Shown here one piece after another: positions 57,401-64,000 of a stretch of DNA of 64,000 nucleotides. A program made the position numbers and the translations under genes. Source of the stretch: Manduca sexta (Eukaryota; Arthropoda; Insecta; Lepidoptera; Sphingidae); contig NC_051138.1 of assembly GCF_014839805.1 (NCBI RefSeq), positions 16,830,020-16,894,019 of the forward strand. The letters are read 5' to 3'. The notes beneath the pieces were generated by a model. The model had not been told where the DNA came from, did not search any database, and was given only the letters and a program-made list of their open reading frames with translations. Each line of letters starts with the position of its first letter. Position 1 is the stretch's first letter.

Positions 57401-60400
57401 CAAAATTCTATGACAGCATCCTAAGGCTAGCCATTAAAGGTCCAATAATAACACATCACTGGAGGGAAAGATCCTTGGTATATTATATAGTAAGTCACCT
57501 ATTGTCATACAAACGTGAGCTTATGGTATAAGTGCTATTGTTTACTTATTAATAATTTATACTTAATTAAATTCACAAGTCCTTGAAACCTGCCGCATGT
57601 TTGATAACGAGGATATTATATTTTTATTTTAACAAAAATAAATAATACAAAGTAAATACAACATTATATTTGTCAAATAACAAATTGTATTTCATCGATA
57701 AACCAGTTAAGTAAATGTGTTATATTGCCTTGCCGTTTCTCATGAGTTAAATAATATTATACATATATTTCTATGTATAAGGTACTGTTATTTGGATGAA
57801 TTTTCAAGAAAATCGTAATCATTTGTTTAGTATAACTGTGCAGTGCACACAGATAAACACAATTCCTTTAGAATTATAACTGATGGCTATAATGCGATGG
57901 TAAAGGCATTTTAAAATGCACCGCTTAACAATTCCGCGATTTTTTAACTGAACTCTACTTAAATTTAGATAATAAAGTCCATAAAAACAGAGATTTCGTT
58001 AAAAACACATTCAAAATATTATATTCCAATTGATTATGCAAATCTATCGGTGCAGCGTATCATAAATCACGATGTTATAATTCGGCGTCGGCCATTACCT
58101 CCCATTAATAGACAATTTAATTTTTTTACGATTCCGATTGAGAAGTTGTCGATGACATACTGACTATTATTATAATTAACAAAACGGAACGTTAATCGAT
58201 TCCATTTCAAAATATTATTTATTTTTAATATGGCCAAGTGGAAAATGGACTGCGTTTGTTGTTATTACTAATTTGAGATTCCAGTAAACCGGCCAGGGCG
58301 TTTTTTTGTAACAGTAATGTGGCTTTAGTCGAGGTTATTTTGTCTTCAAATGAGAATAGTGGCATTTTTGTGCGAAACTCATGGAATGTTCATTATGTTT
58401 GGCTCATAGGTGTAACATATACATCATAGGTAAATGCATAGGTTAGTAGTACAAAGTGCTTGAGATAATAATTTTGAGCTCGCTGTGTAAAAATACTATA
58501 AAGTATTACATATTATTAAAATTTAATACAGCTTACAAAATGTCATGCGCAAAGAAATGAAATAATCACTGTGGCTTATTCCTTTATACCTATTATATGT
58601 ATAAGTAGCATATTTAAGCAAGACCTTAATGAGTATATGAATATAAAAATAAGCTAAGCACCTAAATCAATAGTGCGACATTGAATCACTCACAAACAAT
58701 TGGACATAATATTTTGTCATATACGATACCGATTAATTGATGGTAATTGTGAGATATGACATATTAGTACCTACCGTCCGTGATTATGAGCATAAAATTA
58801 CAAAACTTTTGTATATTGAAGTATTAAACACAATGCAATACTGTTTTTCTTAACAAACTTATCATTAACCGGATGATATGCGTCATTCATACATAAAAAC
58901 ATAGTTGATATAAAATCAAACTGTTGCGCAGGAGTGGCATATTTATGAGGGGTATTACGGCAAATGTAACAACAAGATGGTTCCGTGAATTTATTGAAAT
59001 GTAGCCCCATTGTGATGCGGCCTCGCGCTGCGCATTGTGCGCGCGTGTTGACATTGTCTTTGCGACTTTTCTGTTCGTGCCAAGTGGAAGTAGGAGGGGG
59101 GAAGGGGGAGGGAGTGATCCATCACGCACTGTGGGAGCTACTGCTCGGTTACAAGCTTAGCTGACGACCTTGGACATGCCGTTATGCACCCACTTGTCTA
59201 CAGGGTGGGGTAAAAATTTTGTGTATTTTAGGAAAATTATAATCTTTATAATATTTTATAGGGCTTTAATCTTCTGATGTTGGTATCTTATTTTAAGCAC
59301 GTATTTGCGTGTTTTGTGGATATTGCCAGTTATGTATAGGACAGTGTAGACACTAGTCGTGGTCACATCGTCTAAATTATGTTCTAACCAATGTAGCCTT
59401 TGTAATTAGATAACTTCCCCTGACACGACTAAGGGCGATCCGTACTTAATGTTATTAATACATGTTAAGTTTCTTATTCAGTAAAGATAGATATAAAAAG
59501 AATCGCATGATATTTGTTATTGCCACAATGGAAAGCGGACAATACTTTCTCTTGATTCAATTAAGAGTTGTTTTATGATTTGTTTGATAGTCGCAATTGT
59601 TTAAATCTTTGATAGGCATGAGTAAAATTCATGAGTCTGGAACCCTACTTTCACCGCTCTTTCATGATATGATGTAATTGAATCTGTTGAAAATTACTAT
59701 CACGAATATTGTTGGCATTGTTTTTATATTTATAAAGTTATTAAAATATGTTTTTTGTTTTTTAATAGTAATTTGTTAGAGAAAGCTTTGAAATATTGTT
59801 TTGTTCTGTTAGTAATTTTGCCATAAAGACTCACTAAAACTAATTATGTCAACGGATTTTTTCGACATAACAAATTTCTTTTGAAAAAATTACCTAAATA
59901 AAATATATAAAAAATACTAAATCTATTTCAACAAACACCCTGTGTTTAGGGTGCGTATGCGTCATTAGAAGTGTGCTATTGTGCAGTGGGCCATATTGTC
60001 CGAACAGTGGCCCACAATGGCTGCCCACTGTGGCCTAATGCGTGTTTATCATTGTTTAGACGAAGAACAATGTCCCTTAGTCGAGCACATCGCGGGACAT
60101 CTCGGGCTCCTCTTTCCCGGAATGGGAAAGTTGTTATTCAGCTTTGATTGAGCACTTTTGAATATTTACTTCGAAATTAATTTAAAAAATTTGCTGTAAG
60201 TCAACATTATGAAGCTTTTTATATGGCAGTAAGGGTGTTATGTAAATGTTTAGTTATGCTGTAAAATAGATATTTAAAATATTTATGGTGGTAAATATAA
60301 GTATACACAATAACTCATGATTCCCAATTTATTTATAATTGGATATTATAGGAAATGTTCACTGAAAAAACTTGAAATCATATGATATATATAATTAAAT

Positions 60401-61144
60401 TCGGATATCAAATATAATATAGAATATGAATATGGACCTTGTAAGCTAGGGTAGTGTTGAGCACTGGACATTTTTTTTAGACATTCTTTAATTTCTTTAA
60501 AGACGCTAATGTCCTAATAGAAGTCGTTTGTCGTTACCTAACATAAAATGTTTAGAACCCACAACCACTTAATCATTTCAATAGTTTCATATCACGTACA
60601 CAGCTATAAACGCCTCAATAAAGAAATAACTTTTATACAACTCTATTTTTATTGCGTATTATTTTACTATATTACATTATCTCAAAATCAACATGGCGTA
60701 CAAGCAATTAAATTAGGACTATAAACGTCACCTGTTAGTGCTGATTTTAATTTCCACCTTTTACGATTTCTATATAAAATACGTGACAACTTGCGACTTT
60801 GTTTATTTTAAACACATCAAGGTAATTTAAATTTATTGGTTTTAGAAAGAAAAATGATTAGAATTGTTTATGGTTTAAGTTGTTTTGTGTTTTATAAATA
60901 TTATGAGGTAATATTTTATTGTGGCAATTTTAGTTATTTTAATATCATATGATGTATAAGAGGTTTAAATATTCTTTTGTAAGTTCAATTACATCACTTG
61001 ATATACAAACAAAACTATGGTAATTCACGCATGGATTGTCCGGCTGCCAAAAAAAGACCTTATTTCATGCGTATTAAAGTCGCCTTCGAAGGCCTGCCTG
61101 CAGTCGCTTGACAGTTGACAGTGACGTGACGGGTTTATTTCGTC
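54500..61144. other. Gene desert, third part
   Basis: About 6.6 kb of AT-rich sequence without supportable genes. GC-richer, complex islands lie near 55.7-55.95, 57.05-57.26, 58.99-59.16 and 59.94-60.13 kb. The 59.09-59.12 kb stretch has a purine run GGAGGGGGGAAGGGGGAGGG. At 57.30 kb, ACTAGCTTTTAATCGCGGCT resembles one end of a common lepidopteran repeat. The islands are candidate regulatory elements by composition only. Confidence 0.4.
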
Positions 61145-61326
61145 CAGGGACCTTATTCTCTATGCTACACGTTATTTTTACAGTGCGTAACAAGCTCTTA
61201 ACTCATCGCGTCACGTTCAATACAATAGAAATTGGCATACAGAATACCATTCCACACAAATTTCACGAAGATAACATGACACGGCCGCGTTACGCGTTTG
61301 CAGTGTCATAGAGAATAAGGCCCCTG
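61145..61326 (-). mobile_element. 182-bp MITE, family CAGGGGCCTTATTCT (copy 2, inverted)
   Basis: Ends CAGGGACCTTATTCTCTATG and CATAGAGAATAAGGCCCCTG. On the plus strand the body reads as the reverse complement of copy 1 (ACACGGCCGCGTTACGCGTT). Length agrees within one base with 40660-40842. Confidence 0.88.
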
Positions 61327-63185
61327 AACTAGTGTAGTGAATTACGTAGGTGTATTTTTCTGCATTCATTGTCTTCTGATTAATATAGAGTTTTTAGACT
61401 CAGTCACATATCAAAGTCAAGTATTTTAGTAAGTAAAAATTATTAAATATACAAACCACGTTATGTGATGTTAAATACCTTATCTGGAGATCAGGTCGCT
61501 GTAACTATATCAAAAAAAAAAAAATGAACCGTAAAGCTTACCAATAAAGGATAGAATTTAACGCTAAAATTTGAAAATTCGTAGACAAAAAAGGTGTGAA
61601 GAAAGATAATAAATATTGTATATCAACAGACTCTGTCTTAGAAACAATAGGTCAATAAATCAAGGAAACAATGCTGTAAAATAGACAATAGTACATAACC
61701 AAAACAAATTAAACGGCAGAATGTACGGCACTGGTGTACCATTCAGGGGCATCGTAAAGCCGTTGGGCGCGAAGACACCCAGCGAGTTATATATGGCCGT
61801 CGTAAACGCATACAAACTGAGTGCATAATGTTTTACATTTGGGACATTCTTTTATACACTTTCAAACAAACTAGTACGATTTCATTTCTTGTTGAAATCC
61901 TCTGTAATAGATTTCTTATAATCGAGCTCAATGCGATTTATATTGCTTCGATTGGTGCTTAATTGCAGGTCAATGAAGTAAACTATCAGGGAGACAGGCA
62001 TTTTTCAATAATGGTGACAAACTTCAGCTTGCCTAACTGTCTCTTCTCTCAGCTCGCTTACCTTGTAATAGGAACATCGTGATCTATTTTATTTGAATAA
62101 ATGTCAATTTATTTAATTAGGATAGGTTGTATGCGTAATGTCTATCACAGCTTTGTTTATGTTTCGCGTCAAGCACCAGTGTATAATATTTTCCGGTTGG
62201 CGGACATGACATCGTAGTCAGGAAGGACACTGTGGACTCGCCTGAATATTCAGAATAATACAAATTTGAATGACAAGAGGCAGGCCGCATTCCGCACTGC
62301 CGAAAAGTTCGCGTAGTGTCCTAGGAGACACCGTGTTGCTCATGATTTACAAAACAAGCTGAAAATTAACCAGCGAATAAACGCTATTAAGTACAATCAT
62401 TCCAACGTAGCTTTACTCGTATTCGATTGCTATTACTTCGTATCATCTATCATACTAAGCCTTGTCGCTCGCATTACATCTTCATAGTTTATCACAAATC
62501 TTGGGGCAAATTTGACACGCACGAAGCAATAAAAATGAATCAATAACCGACGGTATAGTAACATTATCCGCTTTAACCCGCTAATGATGTCGGGATAAAT
62601 AATCGCCGACAACTCAATTTGTTGGTCGCGCGGGCCGAATGCGCCACGCTGCGCGCGCGCCTAATCACGATCTATGGCGGTGCTTGATCGCTTTTCGGTC
62701 GCGCCGTTCGATAAATCACGTTCGAAATGCGAATGTAATGAATGTGTTTGAAAAATTATATGTAGTTTGTGTTCGTACCTTTAATTATTGGATTTCCTTG
62801 TTTTGATGATTACTTGAATTTGTTTAGCAGAACATTTTAAAGTAATAGGACCGAAGTAAATTAACACAAACCCATAAACAGTCACTGCTAGGGAATATAT
62901 TAATGTTCTCTAATAATTAGTAATTATATCAACCTTTCCATTTACTCTACTCTGTTGCGAAAAGATAGGTATCGCTTCGCCAATTCTATTGACGCTTTAA
63001 TACTGCCATTTCATGCCGATTCTCCCACTCTCGCCGTTGTTATTCGTGTTTTGTACGAAAGCAAACATATTATGTGCCAAATCATTCGAAATGTATACAA
63101 TAATAAAGTTCACAAAAAGAACAGTACAGTTATATGTCAATCATTGCGTCAATTATTTCTCTGTCATGCCCGTGTTTTCTACAAC
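61327..63185. other. Gene desert, fourth part
   Basis: AT-rich with one notable island at 62.56-62.73 kb (GCGCGCGCGCCTAATCACG and nearby GATAAATCACG). The TAATCA/AAATCAC cores are homeodomain-type, so it could be an enhancer. No gene seen. Confidence 0.4.
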
Positions 63186-63365
63186 CAGGGGCATGATTCT
63201 CTACGACAATGTCGAACTTGTAACACGGCGTGTTTCGTTAACTTCGTGTTATGACTGTGTAAGAGTATTCTGGATGCTAATTTGACATTTCATAAACACG
63301 ATGAGGTGTGACACATCCGCCTTACGGGCATGTTACGAATTGTCAAAATAACGTGCGGCAATCCA
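63186..63365 (+). repeat. Diverged MITE of the CAGGGGCCTTATTCT family (copy 3)
   Basis: Starts CAGGGGCATGATTCTCTACG and near its end has TGTTACGAATTGTCAAAATA followed by ACGTGCGG, as in copy 1 and in the same orientation. Total length is about 180 bp, like the others. The right terminal repeat has decayed. Confidence 0.65.
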
Positions 63366-64000
63366 GCGCGTCTATGCGCGTTTAGACAAATTAATTATTT
63401 AGATACAACGACTGTATAATTTCTATTGACGATAGTATCCTCTTTACATCGTGAAAACTCAAATATAATATTCTACCTTATCAGAAACAAAAACAAACAT
63501 AAATCCTAAATGATCGAATTAATATTCAAACCTATGTTTTTTTATCTTGATAGTCAAATGTGTGTTATGGGCTCAGCGGTGAAAAATAAGCTACTTTACT
63601 ACTGGCAACCCGACTTTTGACAACAATTGAGGTCAATCAAGTTTATTTTTATTACTTCGATGTAATATTTCTATTAGTAAATAGATAGGCCAAACAAATA
63701 TAAAACACTAATGAAGGTATCTTTTTAAACAATGTTTTCTTAATTATGTACATTACAATTAATACTATGTAGTTTCTTTGTGGTGAAAGTTTTGTACCTA
63801 TAAAGTTTGATAACAATAAAGATTATTGAAGAAATTTTTACTAGTTATACATTATTGTTGTTATAAGTAATTGGTAGAGGTCTTAATCAAGGGCTTAGCC
63901 AGCTTTAAATTAAATATCAAAATCTTCTAAATGTGAATATCGATCCAGGGGAACAAAGCAAAAATTTCATGTAGGTAATCCCAATAATTTTACACAATTA
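63366..64000. other. AT-rich window end
   Basis: No gene, repeat or signal recognised in the last 0.6 kb. Confidence 0.5.

Noticed and set aside
1..64000. CRISPR arrays, rRNA genes, bacterial operons
   Set aside because: None seen; the window is an insect nuclear sequence.

Overview
This is a eukaryotic, AT-rich, intron-bearing insect window, almost certainly from a butterfly or moth. The evidence is six conserved animal genes with short exons and GT-AG introns, two tRNA-headed SINE families of a kind common in Lepidoptera with intact target-site duplications (TSDs), and copia, RTE-like and CR1/Jockey-like retroelement remains. A run of exactly 500 Ns (22906-23405) shows that it is a draft assembly.

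Layout. 1-0.98 kb: 3' end of a broken non-LTR retrotransposon, lying in an intron of the spliceosome gene BCAS2, whose last two exons follow. 1.9-5.5 kb: five-exon otubain gene (OTUB1), with introns full of SINEs and LINE tails. 6.1-9.1 kb, minus: two-exon UBR7, with a very long acidic linker. 9.8-10.6 kb, minus: single-exon RSPH9 (radial spoke). 10.6-20.9 kb: no recognisable gene; AT-rich sequence with GC-richer islands and one intact SINE. 20.9-22.9 kb, minus: copia element that has lost RNase H and runs into the gap. 24.4-25.2 kb: 740-bp foldback element. 25.6-27.1 kb: CpG-rich, promoter-like block with two related ACGCGT-type minisatellites and a possible membrane micropeptide. 29.6-32.9 kb, minus: DTL/Cdt2, the substrate receptor of the CRL4 ubiquitin ligase. 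33.8-35.6 kb, plus: unrecognised 575-residue basic protein, head-to-head with DTL. 41.1-46.5 kb, plus: short-chain dehydrogenase/reductase with a GC-AG first intron, a transposon in intron 1, a LINE in intron 2 and a duplicated upstream region. 46.5-64 kb: 17.5 kb with no coding sequence I can support, holding repeats and GC-richer islands.

Functional themes. Three of the seven protein genes act in the ubiquitin system (OTUB1 removes ubiquitin; UBR7 and DTL are ligase components). The others serve splicing, cilia or sperm flagella, and NAD(P)H redox chemistry. They look like ordinary housekeeping neighbours, not a co-regulated cluster. The least explained parts are the two gene deserts, the 25.6-27.1 kb block, the 575-residue protein, the near-perfect 67-nt hairpin at 37.87 kb and the transposon at 41.4-42.65 kb that looks as if it contains a spliced transcription unit. 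I found no clear evidence of a new biological system.
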